From positions 1,798,001 through 1,862,000 of the forward strand of contig JAWZSP010000003.1 in the NCBI GenBank assembly GCA_034401135.1: DNA of 64,000 bases, read 5' to 3'. The notes below the pieces were generated by a model, which saw nothing but the letters and a program-made list of their open reading frames with translations, had not been told where the DNA came from and searched no databases. Numbering within the stretch: position 1 is the first letter of the stretch; every line of letters starts with the position of its first letter. Both the position numbers and the translations under genes were made by a program. Positions 37,001 to 47,190 of the stretch are shown piece after piece. The stretch comes from Volutella citrinella. Taxonomy: Eukaryota; Ascomycota; Sordariomycetes; Hypocreales; Nectriaceae.

Positions 37001-38026
37001 GATTACAGTTGATCATGGTTGATTGCGTTCGCCAGAGTCTCCCGGCTTCTCCTCCCAAAGGCCTGTGCTTCTGAGTAGGCCCGGATTTGATTTCTGTGGA
37101 GAAGCTCTCTCGCCGCCTTTTTTAATAGCCTGAACTGTGATAATAGCTTCGCTGGAACGACTATCAAGCTGCTTTTCCCGCGTCTCACGCGCAATTGATT
37201 GGCAATCATCGGACAACAGAGGGCTTGGACTAGTAGGTCTCATCCGAAAGGGGACGCCATCAACGGACGACTCTAACAGCTCCATCGTGTTGCCCCCCTC
37301 AAGGTGTTGACAGCAGCCAGTCGGGTTGAATCCTTGGTGGGACGCCAACGGCCTGTCGACCACAGACGTTCCCCAACGCAACACATGTTCAACCTCGGCC
37401 GGCTTCGATGGCGGGACGAGACTGGGCGATGTTTGTGTCGCACATAGATCCGGCAAACGGTGACTAGTCCAAGGACGTGTCAATCAATATGCACAATCAG
37501 AGCTCCTTCTTTCTTTCTTTCTTACACAGGATCTACTTGGATGTGTTCAAGGCTTGATTCCCTAAGGCTTTTTGACGCGACCGTAGCAGCTGGATTGAGT
37601 CAATGAGCTTCGGCTACACTGCCGAGTGATACACGGGACTCTGGATCGGAGAGAACGATATGACTGATGTGAGAGATGTAGTGTTTGTGACAATAACCGG
37701 ATGTGACCCGTGTTCATCGGCCGCATTGTATGGCGAGCCAACAGCTGCGGTCCACATACGACGGGAAACGGAGCATTTGCAGAGATCATTGGCACATCCA
37801 GGCGAGCCAGGCGGATGCTGTACTTCGCCTACAGCCTGATACACGTACATCGGCAACCAAAAAACTATGTTCGTTGCCGAGACATCAGCAGCATGGAAAG
37901 GGTGCCAAGTCGGTTGTCTCAAGCATAGCCATGCCTACTCCCCTCTATAAGATGCAGCTGACGTGACGGTCTTTGAGTCTGGATCTGTAGTTGTAGTTCT
38001 CCAAAGGGTGTTCCAACGGAGTCGCA
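34066..38026. other. 4 kb gene-free region
   Basis: No supported gene. The left few hundred bases are promoter of the small gene at 33682-34065. A homopolymeric G stretch near 34701-34712 and CTTT repeats at 37506-37522 are present. Frames of 74 codons at 35668-35892 (plus) and 127 codons at 36207-36590 (plus) were inspected and not accepted. The last 200 bases should contain the subtilase promoter. Confidence 0.45.
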
Positions 38027-41000
38027 ATGGTAGGATTGTCCCTCCTCCACATCGCCGTATGGCTTGTCCAGGTGGCAGCAACAGCCCAGCCATGGACCCC
38101 CCTACGGCCTCACATGAGTCCCAAGAGCTGGACGAGTTCACCTAGTTCTCGAAAGTTCATCGTCGAAGTTGAGCGGGTAGGAAGGCCCCTTCATCTCATT
38201 AGTCCTCCAACCAAGCTGACTAGACATTCCTTGAAGTCCCGGACTGTTGGCTCAGTGGCCCAACAACTCCACTCAACATTGACGCAAGCTGATCCCTTCT
38301 ACAAATCCTTTGACTGCAACGACATATTCTCCGGCATGGTCTTGGAGACCGAGTCCGAGGACGTCGAGAGCCTGCTTGCATTGGATGGCGTTATTAACGC
38401 CTGGCCCGCCAGAACTGTCCGTAGACCACGCACCGAGGGTTCCATCAAATCAATAAATCTCTCCCCCGGCGCCAATCTCAATTACTCGGTGCACCAATGG
38501 ACTGGCGTTGACAAGTTACATGCCAAGGGCATTCGGGGTAAGGGGGCCACCATTGCCTTGATTGATACCGGCATCGATTACACTCACGAAGCAGTAGGCT
38601 CCCCTCAGATCTGAATTCATTCGTATGACTTACTTTCCCCCAGCTAGGTGGCTGTTTTGGCCATAACTGCAAGATCTCTGGTGGCTATGATCTTGTTGGA
38701 GCACAATGTACATCTTCTGGCCCCTTGTATGCCAGACGGCCCAAGTTAATATGATACCTAGGGGATGTACGATACGACAGAGTGGGATCCAAGCGACCAG
38801 ACAGCGACCCCATGGACTTTGAAGGCCATGGCACTCATGTTGCTGGCATCATGGTTGCCGAAAATAAATGGCAAGGCTTTTGAATCCCAAGCTCTCTGCC
38901 AACTCCTTTGCTAATTGAAACAGGCTGACCGGGGTTGCTCCTGATGCGAATCTTCTCATTTACAAAGTCTTCTCGGATGTATGTTTCCCGTTGCCGATTC
39001 TTTATTTACCAAGATTTAACACGAACAAGGACCGCTTTCAAGTTGAAACGGATGACGAGACAATCATGCAGGCGCTATGCGATGCCTACAACGCCGGAGT
39101 TAGCAAATCAGCTGCCAAGAGCTCAATTGACCATGCTGACGCTCAAAAAAACAGGCTGATGTGATTACGACTAGCGTCGGTGAGCCGAATGGATTCTCCG
39201 ACAACCCATGGGCAGTTCTCTCGAGCCGCCTCGTGGACAAGGGCATTGTCGTGATAGCGTCGGCTGGAAACGAAGGCTATGCCGGGCCCTTCTATGCCAG
39301 TAGCGGATCCGTCGGGAGGGGGGTGCTCGCTGCCGCAGCCGTCAACACCACGATACGCCCGCCGTGGAACCTGTCGGAAGCGAAGTTCCCGCCGGAGCCG
39401 GCTGCTTTCACATCATGGGGGCCTACCAACGAGCTCTTGATTAAGCCCGACATTGGCGCTCCTGGTGTTGAGATTGCGAGCACAATGGTCAACCAAAGCT
39501 ATAGTTCCATGAGCGGAACATCCATGGCGGCGCCATATCTCGCGGGCGTGGCGGCCCTCTACATTGGCGAGCACGGCGGACGCGAGTTTTTCGGCCCTGG
39601 ATTTGCGAAGATGCTGCGTAACCGCATTGCCTCGAGCGGCAGAACCCTACCTTGGGTATCCAATGAAACGATCCCCAGCTTCAACGCGCCCCCGTTCCAG
39701 GTTGGCTCTGGGCTGGTGGACGCATTAAAGGTTGTGCACTATGATACGGAACTGGATTTCAGACCGTTCGCACTGAACGACGTGAAGAACTTCAGACCTA
39801 CTTGGACATTTAAGATAACGAACACAGGGAACAAGTTCCATCAGTACACCTTCAGGATAGAGCCAAGCGCAGGGACGAACATCTACGACAGCTTCTATGG
39901 CGTCGCGTCACTGTACTCGTTGAGCCCAGAGAGGATTGTGCCACCTGTGCGGTTTCCAGATCGCGTTATTGTTCCAGCAAAATCCACTCGAGAGGTCAAG
40001 TAAGATACAAAATCAAGGGTCCCTTCGGAGCGAACCTGCTTGCTGACTTGGTAGGGTGTCATTTCGGCCGCCACATGTGAACGAAGACTGGCTCCCGCTC
40101 TACGGAGGTAAATTGTGGGTGATTTCTGACCACGGCGAGAGGCTCTCGATCCCGTATGGAGGTTAGTTGTTTATTGAGGCCCCCGCGTATCTGCATGCTG
40201 ATGAGTGAGAAACCAGGCGCTGCATATGACACGGAGAAGGCTTTCGACAACATGTTCATACAAGAGCCTCGCATCACCGATACTGGCCGCAACTGGTCGT
40301 ATGCCCACCTCTATTTCTCAAATGTCTTAACCTTTGCTAAGCACAGAATTCACAGCTGGTCTTTCAATGTTGACAAGGATTGGTCCGACTTTGTCGAGAT
40401 CACCGCCCGACTCTCGTACCCCTGCGTGAATCTTCGTTTCGATGTGAGCTTTCCCGTCTCCTCAAGCTACCTATCCGGAATTTACTCACCCTCTATCCCA
40501 CCTGCTAGATATTTGAAGAATATTGGAGCGAAACTCAGTGGAGCTACCCGCCGCAAATCGGTGTGAATGGCTTCGTCGGCGCTGCAACCACCATGCGCCG
40601 CGCCGACGAGTTTTGGTTCTTTAACCCCCTCCTAAACGACAAGGACGACACGGAGCCGTTCCCTCTCACCCGCATCCCAAGAGGATTCCGCATCTACTGG
40701 TGGTTTGGCAAGCTTGCCAACGGCACCCAAATCGCCCCAGGGAACTACACGTGAGTCTGATCCATTTCGCGGACGGTTCGAGAGATGGCCTCTGGGAATC
40801 TTTGACTTGAATGTCTGATGCTATGGGAAAATGGCTGACCATCTTGGTGACCTAGTGTTCGCTTCGCCGCGCTGCGCCCAGATGGCAACCCGCACATCCA
40901 GGATCATTGGGATGTCATGTACAACGAAGTGAAGAGGATTCAGGTCGTCCCATCCAATGCAACAAGCAATTCGACCCTCAAACTCAGCCGCAGCCAACCC

Positions 41001-41036
41001 AAGCCTTGCAAAATCCGGAAACTGCTGTCCCACTAA
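38027..41036 (+). CDS. secreted subtilisin-like serine protease (S8)
   Basis: Extracellular subtilase of the large Vpr/minor-protease type. Ten exons (38027..38593, 38644..38707, 38762..38870, 38924..38978, 39030..39098, 39155..39999, 40055..40161, 40217..40443, 40509..40750, 40856..41036) join to 821 residues. A signal peptide (MVGLSLLHIAVWLVQVAATA) and an inhibitor-I9-like propeptide region precede the catalytic domain. The triad is Asp180 in LIDTGID, His233 in GHGTHVAG and Ser411 in GTSMAAP, with oxyanion Asn327 in SAGNEG. About 400 further residues form beta-rich C-terminal domains with several Asn-X-Ser/Thr sites. Intron 3 uses a GC donor (38871 GCAAGG). The small exons 2-5 fit only with these junctions. 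The gene is isolated by long gene-free DNA on its left. A role in degrading host or insect proteins is inference. Confidence 0.9.
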
Positions 41037-41409
41037 CGCAAACAATCGGACTGCAAGCTACCTTGCAAGGGGGTCTTGGGCGTTGCGAGTGATACCTACG
41101 TTTCGCTAGTTTAGTAGGGAAAACTCGATCAGCTTGATTGGAACACATTCCTACGCCAGGTCAACAGTGGATGGATAAAGTGGTAATCATTTCACTATTC
41201 AGTAGTGATCCCCCGGGGTATAAACCAGATCATGTACCATGCCCCCAGGTGACGAAAATCTCCGTCAACACACCAGAGGGGGCATTTCCTCACTCATATC
41301 TATCTCGTGTAGTCATTCATACCCAACCCTGCTAGCCATGACAAAAATGAAGTCAACCAATTTCTGACCTTTTAACATTTCGCTCCACTCCATATCATGC
41401 AATGCAGAT
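41037..41409. other. intergenic, convergent 3' ends
   Basis: 3' flanks of the subtilase and ZIP genes. Nothing recognised. Confidence 0.5.
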
Positions 41410-43422
41410 TTATGCCCACAGGCCGAGCACTCCCATAACGACGAGGCCTGAAACGAGGCCGAAGAGGCCCAGGGCAACGATAATAGGGCTAGCCTCAGCC
41501 AGCTCAGCCGGCTTTCCGTGGCAGCCGACCATCCAGTCGGCGGCGAGCATCTCTACCAGGCCAACCCAGGCGAGAATGCCAACGGCGAGGGCATCCAAAG
41601 TGCCAATCGCAATCAGCGTCGACTTGTCGTTTCCGTTGAACTGGTTCAGAACGCCAATGCCAATGGCCATGCCAATGGGAGTGATGAAGGCGAAGAGGGC
41701 GGCAAGGCCGAGTTTCTTCTTCAAGGAGAGAGTTTCGGGAGCCTTGACCACGGTCGCATCCTCCGAACTTGTTTCGCCAGATGCTACAGCCTTATCCGAG
41801 TCCTGGGAAGCTTCTCGTGGAAGAGCAGTGGGAACGACGACGGGGTGGCTGTGGGTGCCAATGGCGGCAATTCGGGTGCCAAGAGCGATGCCTTCGAACA
41901 TCTGGTGGAAGAGGATGACGATGAACAGAGTAATCAAATACTCATCACCAGCCACAACCAGGGTAAGGCCAATTACTTGGGTTCGGTTAGTCGAGCGAAA
42001 ATGGTAGAGCATCAGAACAGGGGGACATACGCAGAGAGTGAAAGACGATGCCAGCCTCCAAGACAATGATGCCCACTACCTCGGTGGAGAACTTGTTCTT
42101 GCTCCTCTCCTCGGGGCTGAGGGCAGCAAAAGTCTTGGCCTGTGCTTGAACAACACGTTGACCAGCGTACTCGACGATGAACGACAAGAAAATTCCGCCC
42201 AGGACAATCGCCGAAGTAGTAGCCTCATAACCAAGATCGCCAACACATTCGTTGGCAAACATCATGGATGCGTGTGTGTAGAGCTGCGTCGAGTGTTAGG
42301 AAATCAATGTACTTAGTTGCAATTAGGATTTCGTAGCCAGCAGAGTACGTACGTGGACAAAGGCGGTAGAAAGGATGATGCCAGTGCCAAACTGCTTCAG
42401 AATCATGAACACAGTGTTGATCTTGGTGGGAAGGTAATTTTGGAGTAGAATGGGAGCGAAGACACCTATTGAAGCCGGAGTCAGTGGTCAGGGCGTTGAA
42501 TCATGCGGGTCTGGGGCCCTACCAAATGCGCTCGTAGCGAGGATGGCGAACAGCAGACCGACTCGTAGGCCAACATTATAATCGCGATCTCGAGTGGTAC
42601 ATTTGTTAGCGGACGTGGTTGAATTGCCGCTCTCGCTCTCGCCCTCGCTTGTGCAGTGCCTGGGACACAATGTCAGTTGAATCGAATGGTTAGGCATATG
42701 AATGCAGGACTTACTCAACACCAGCGTGGAAGTGACAGTGCTGGTTACCGCTGCTGGTAGAATCCCCGCTGGAAGTTGTCTTCTCCTCCTCACCACCTGT
42801 GCAATGCCTTGACGCGAATGAGCAGAATGATAAAAGAATGCGCCGGGGGTATAAACCTACTCAACACCAGCGTGGAAGTGGCAGTTCTGGCCACTGGAAG
42901 AAGATCCCCCTTCAGTGTGGCCGGAGCTCTCCCCTTCCGTGTGGTTGTGTCCCTCTTCAGACGCACCCCCTTCCTTGTGGACAGCGACATCACCACCGTT
43001 CTTGTCTACACAAAACCTGAGTAACGCATGAGGATCCAGTCGTCAATCAAGAGAACATCAACTTACATCTCAGAGCCATGAGAGTGGCAGTCGGTATACT
43101 GGGCTGGGAGGTCGGTTGTAGCGGTGACCTTGATATCAACACTGTATTCAGTTGTACCAACGAAACAGTATCTTGTGGGCAGTTGAGTTAGCATTCAAGA
43201 ACTTGACGTAGGCTTCGCGATGAGATGGCATCACGCAGAGGCCTATGAATGGGCAGGGTGTTCTCACAGGTCAGAAGCATGGAGATGGCAGTCGGTGATG
43301 GCAGTCACCTCAGGCTGGTTGGCACTGGTCTGACGAGGAACAAGGTTGGCTTTTGTCACCATGGCGGAAGCGCCCGCCATGGCCCAGGCCGCGACAACGG
43401 ATAACGAGGTAGCAGCGTGCAT
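41410..43422 (-). CDS. zrfC: ZIP-family zinc transporter with Cys/His-rich ectodomain
   Basis: Plasma-membrane zinc importer. Eight exons (43422..43268, 43171..43067, 43016..42861, 42807..42715, 42659..42523, 42465..42353, 42283..42031, 41975..41410) join to 525 residues. A signal peptide (MHAATSLSVVAAWAMAGASA) leads an extracellular domain of about 190 residues that carries four C-H-x-H modules (DCHLHASD, DCHSHGSE, NCHFHAGV, HCHFHAGV), each followed by a partner Cys two or three residues after the exon junction. The ZIP core follows: VGLRVGLLFAIL, FGTGIILSTAFVH, the metal-site helices GIVFHSLLIGLTLVVAG and ILFHQMFEGIALG with their His/Glu ligands, and C-terminal segments up to VMGVLGLWA. The extended zinc-binding N-terminus matches what is described for Aspergillus ZrfC, used in alkaline, zinc-poor conditions; the symbol is by that analogy. 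Confidence 0.9.
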
Positions 43423-44420
43423 CGTTCGGGACGGTTGGAATCTGCGGGTTGGCGGGGGAAGGGAAAGTAAGGAGCTGCCTCGGTGGTAGGTTTTGGTGGT
43501 GCCCCGTGTGTGTGACGAGGAGGAGACGGGTATCTGACGCAGGACAAAGGCAGTCGGTCGTTCCAGCAGAATCGGGCACAGAAGAGTAACCAAGGCACTC
43601 GAGGCTGAGACAGCTGCAGAGACTGGTCTGAGCCAGTTCACTTGAGCTAAAGAGCTAAACCACACAGTCGGATCGATCCTGGTCGGCAGGGGGGCGATGC
43701 AACCGAGGCGAGAATGACAGATGCGATACGCCCTGCTCTATATGCGGGAGGAGAATGCGAGCTCTGGATATTGATATAGCTCAAAAAGAGAGTCGGTCGA
43801 GGGGTAGGTAATACGGCAGGATGGGGTGGGAAACGACAAGACCTGAGAGAAGAATCTGTCTCAGTTGGTGGTGGTCATCCATAATGTGGTCGGCCATCCG
43901 CTTTGTCCTACGACACCCAATCCCATGGCTTGCAAAGACAACGCCCCCGTTGTTCGGCGTGGGTAGCATCCCATCGCGGCCCGCTCTTGCCCACTCGAGC
44001 GGTGCACCTTGATGGCCCTGGGTCATCTGGCTGCGCAGTTGCGACCTGCCTGCTGGGTATGGCTGGCCTCGAGGCGAGTGGTGAGGACCTTGATGGCCAC
44101 GCCAAAGCGCACAACGGCGCCTCCCTGTCCGCCAAGACCCTGCAATAAGCGGGCCTGGCGCCAACTCTGAACTGATCAAGCTTGAATTTTGGCATCACGG
44201 ATGGCGCCAGCTAACGACTGCTAGCTGGAAAGGTAAAGAGAGAGATGGAGGGGGGGCCGGTTGACGAAAAAGAAACAAGATGAAGGAAGAGAGCTGTTGG
44301 AGTTGGCAGTTGACAGCCAGTTGCGCCGCACACCAACAGCCACGAAAGCTGCTTGGCGCGGAGATAGTGCGGGTTCATACAGGGGACTTCTAGCCACTAG
44401 CAGCTTTCAGGGTCAGGCTG
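43423..44420. other. upstream region of the ZIP gene
   Basis: About 1 kb between the ZIP start codon and the HET-s-type fragment. It holds the ZIP promoter, including a 12-base direct repeat (separate entry) and one GCCAAG string at 44131-44136, a match to the PacC core. No gene is supported. Confidence 0.5.
44006..44098. promoter_or_regulatory. paired ACCTTGATGGCC repeats upstream of the ZIP gene
   Basis: The 12-mer ACCTTGATGGCC occurs exactly at 44006-44017 and 44087-44098, 81 bases apart, about 585-675 bases upstream of the zinc transporter ATG. It contains the ACCTT half-site of the yeast Zap1 zinc-responsive element. Its complement, GGCCATCAAGGT, contains CAAGGT, which I recall as the core recognised by Aspergillus ZafA. 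Zinc-responsive function is inferred from position and gene identity. Confidence 0.4.
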
Positions 44421-44783
44421 CTATCTGCTTGGCCGCCTGCCGTACTGATTCCCTATGTGTACTGCGGACGTACCCTTTGCCTCGACGGAATCCGCCAGAT
44501 TCGCGGTCCGATATGCGATACTCATGCCACGAGCCAAGGTAGTCCCGCTCCACTCGTTCCCGACCCGCACTCTTGCCATCTCTTCACTTTTGATGTCCTT
44601 CGAATAGTTTCTCCCCGCGATTCCTTCAATCTTCTCCGTAACGGCCTCGGACAAGACATCGGTACCGGCAGCGGCGTCCTGCAGAGCCATCAAGCTCAGT
44701 TCGTCGTCCATCTCCTCAATTTCTAGCTCCACAAGCTTGCGACGCCACAACCCCCCGACATCCTCAACTCTTCTTGTTGGCAA
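44421..44783 (-). pseudogene. HET-s-type prion-forming domain, truncated C-terminal fragment
   Basis: A 121-codon open frame matching the C-terminal part of HET-s/HET-S proteins: the last helix of the HeLo domain (RKLVELEIEEMDDELSLMAL) followed by a two-repeat amyloid prion-forming domain. Repeat 1 contains KIEGIAGRNYSKDIKSEE and RVRVGNEW; repeat 2 contains KGTSAVHIGNQYG. The Gly-Asn pairs of the two repeats are 36 residues apart, the offset known for the HET-s beta-solenoid rungs. The HeLo domain itself, about 200 residues expected upstream, is absent: kinase-like sequence begins within 40 bases. No ATG starts the frame; the first in-frame ATG is about 25 codons in. In relatives the full protein is a membrane-damaging cell-death effector triggered by an NLR. 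Here only the amyloid half remains, so it is probably non-functional or an orphan module. Confidence 0.8.
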
Positions 44784-44821
44784 GGACTCAAATGGTAGCT
44801 CATAGTTCCAGATATGCGGTG

Positions 44822-46210
44822 CTACCCGCCTGCTAGTACATCGGGATGCTTGTGTGCATCGTGAAGAATGCTCTTCACCGTAGAGGAGAGCTTAGGCTCA
44901 GCCCGCTTCCACCTTCCGCCATTCGGAAACACTTCCCTTTGTAGACGGTTGACCTATGGAACCATTGGCCGGTAGTATGAGGGAAAGTTTTCGAGTGCGT
45001 TCTTGAGGAAGTCCTCCTCGTCAGTGATCTCGCCCTTCTTGAGTCGTACAACCTGCTAGCACTCTCATAGTTCCAGCTGTCAAACTCAGTTAGCCCAATA
45101 TCTTTGCCGTTCGCGTCGTAGTGGATGCATATCCAGAACAAGACCTAGAAGAACGACTCAAGATCATGCATTAAAGAGTGCTGCTCGCCTAGAAGCGCTC
45201 CAATTGCCATAAAAGCCCTGGTGCCAGTCTTGCCCTTTGCCCCCGAGGCGTGATCTCGGTCTTCTCTAATAACAAGGTCAAGGTCAATCAAGAATGACGA
45301 CCAAGATGGGTTATTCGGGTCCTCATTCATCGTGAAGTTATTAATGGAGACGTCTCTGTGGAGGATGCCTCCCTTGCGCAAAGACTCATGACCTTCAATA
45401 CAACCCTCGAGGGCGGCAAGCAATGCTGATTGAGAGCTTGCCTCGTAAATGGCCTTGTCATATTCCTTGATAATTGTACGCCGATACACTCTGCTCAGCG
45501 GTACGGCAGCAGCCTTTGTTGAAGATGCGGAGCCGGACCGTTTGCTTGGAGGCAGGGCAGAGTCGGTTTGGCTGGATGGCCGCTTCCTGCTGGGGTGCTG
45601 GGGCGGCCTTTCCGCGGCCCTTCCGCTGTTATATTGCTGAATTGCGCCGGGTGGCCCGGTCGGTAGTTTAACGCTGTCGCCATGTTGAGCCCTTGCCGAA
45701 CGTTATTTCGTATGTCGTCGTCCATCCTGCGAACTCGGACTATTTCGTGATAACAGTAGCGGGCTACGTTGATGACGCCTTTATCCGTCACCTCACGCAA
45801 CAGCTGTCCTTCCTCGTCGCGTTCGGGGCATTACCACGAGTCTTTGATCACTAGCAGCGTCTCGGGATGCCCTTCGGGGTGGGCTCTCCAACAAGTCGTC
45901 TCCCGGCCAGCTATGCAACGCGCCCTCAACATTACCCCGTCGATAATGACCTGCTGCTTGGATCCGTTTCACTTGATTTCGATAAGTCTTTCGTGGTTTG
46001 CCGTTCGTATTGTTGGATCGAAGCCGAGCTCTTCTTCGCTCATCCAGAATAAGCCAGGGATTGTGAACACGAACCGAAGCCGTCTTTGTTGATATCAAAC
46101 TGCTCAGACGCGATGCCACCAATCCTGTCGAATGCCCATACTCTCATCAAAGATCTACAAATGGTAAAGCCCAGGCGTTGAGTCCCCGCCTCCACGGAAA
46201 TAGTGTCGTA
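44822..46210 (-). pseudogene. FunK1-family protein kinase, degraded
   Basis: Fungal-specific FunK1 kinase relic. Readable segments in order on the minus strand: LGFTICRSLMRVWAFDR and GGIASEQFDIN (46.13-46.19 kb), MSEEELGFDPTIRTANHERL, VINVARYCYHEIVRV, the catalytic loop GGILHRDVSINNFTM, the SSFLIDLDLVIRE metal-binding segment, GKTGTRAFMAIGALLGE, HSLMHDLESFF, VLFWICIHYDANGKD, EEDFLKNALENF and REVFPNGGRW. The frame is broken by in-frame stops at 45969-45971, 45831-45833, 45145-45147 and 44954-44956, and by at least two frameshifts (near 46075 and near 45050). Three stops replace an expected Trp codon and one an expected Gln codon; all are explained by C:G to T:A changes. No start or intact N-terminal third was found. 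Confidence 0.88.
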
Positions 46211-47190
46211 TCAGCTTGAAGATAAGACCACGGATCCAGGGCGGGAATGAGCATGCCGGTGATGCTAGACTTATGTCTCATATTCTTCAACTATAAAGCC
46301 CGGCAACTTCCCTTTGCTAGTGATCTTGATTTTGTCAGTATATAGTTCAAAACAGATGCCCTCTCCAACTTTGCTAGTCTGGATGTGACCTTTTCTACGA
46401 AGTGAAGAAGTTTTCCAATGTAGTGGCTCGCCTCCCGTGCCTCAACCAGCTGTCCATCGCTCCACTGTTATTGTTGCCTCGAAAATATAGCCCAGGAGCA
46501 AATCCCCGATCCCATAATAATATATGTTGCTAGCCCTAGAAATTAGGTTCCTGCTTGGTCTTAGAAATAGTTGAGGGCATTATCAACAGACGCGTCATTT
46601 GCGATGATTTGCGGGTGGTGATGGGCATCAATCGTTCAGCCAGCTCTTTATGCACAGTATAAGAATCAATGCCTGGGAATTACTTTTCGATGCCGCTAGT
46701 ATCGCAGACATATCACTTAGAAGCTCTCGTGATAGCTGTTTTGGCGATGCCATCTTCAGAAAGCAAGGAGCCAAGCGGGCCGGTTGACTAGTGACTCTAG
46801 ATCGTACTAGATCGGCGCAGAGTTGATATAGGTGGCGAAGCAGCACAGTGTTGGGACGTGGAAGGCTTATGGGCTTGCCTGACTAAGCAGATCCTGTCCC
46901 GTTCAGAGTTAGAGATAGGAAACCGAGAAACAGAAAATGAGATGTATAGACCAAAGACCACGGAGAGCGGCTGCTCAACTGACCCGGAGGGTATAGGATT
47001 TAGAGGGATGGCAGAAGTCATCTCCTCGAAGAAAGGTGGGTTTATTAAACTCCACCCCACTCGCCAAGAACAATAACACCCATTCACGTCTTGCACTTAA
47101 CTAGGCAGTTTCTAGCAGATTCTATCTGCTAAGACAATAGGTATATAAACAGAGCGCAGAAGCAGGTGATGGGGGGTGGTAGGGTAGAAG
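46211..47190. other. AT-rich degraded region between FunK1 relic and NLR
   Basis: No intact gene. TA-rich blocks (for example 46519-46529) lie between protein-like scraps on the minus strand, such as VPTLCCFATYINSAP (about 46.81-46.86 kb), GICFELYTDKIKITSKGKLP (about 46.31-46.37 kb) and a 72-codon frame at 46628-46846. They may be further remains of the kinase or of a neighbouring gene. The right end is the NLR 3' flank. Confidence 0.5.

Noticed and set aside
41518..42069. 183-codon plus-strand frame opposite the ZIP gene
   Set aside because: Antisense shadow of the transporter, whose eight exons close in frame.
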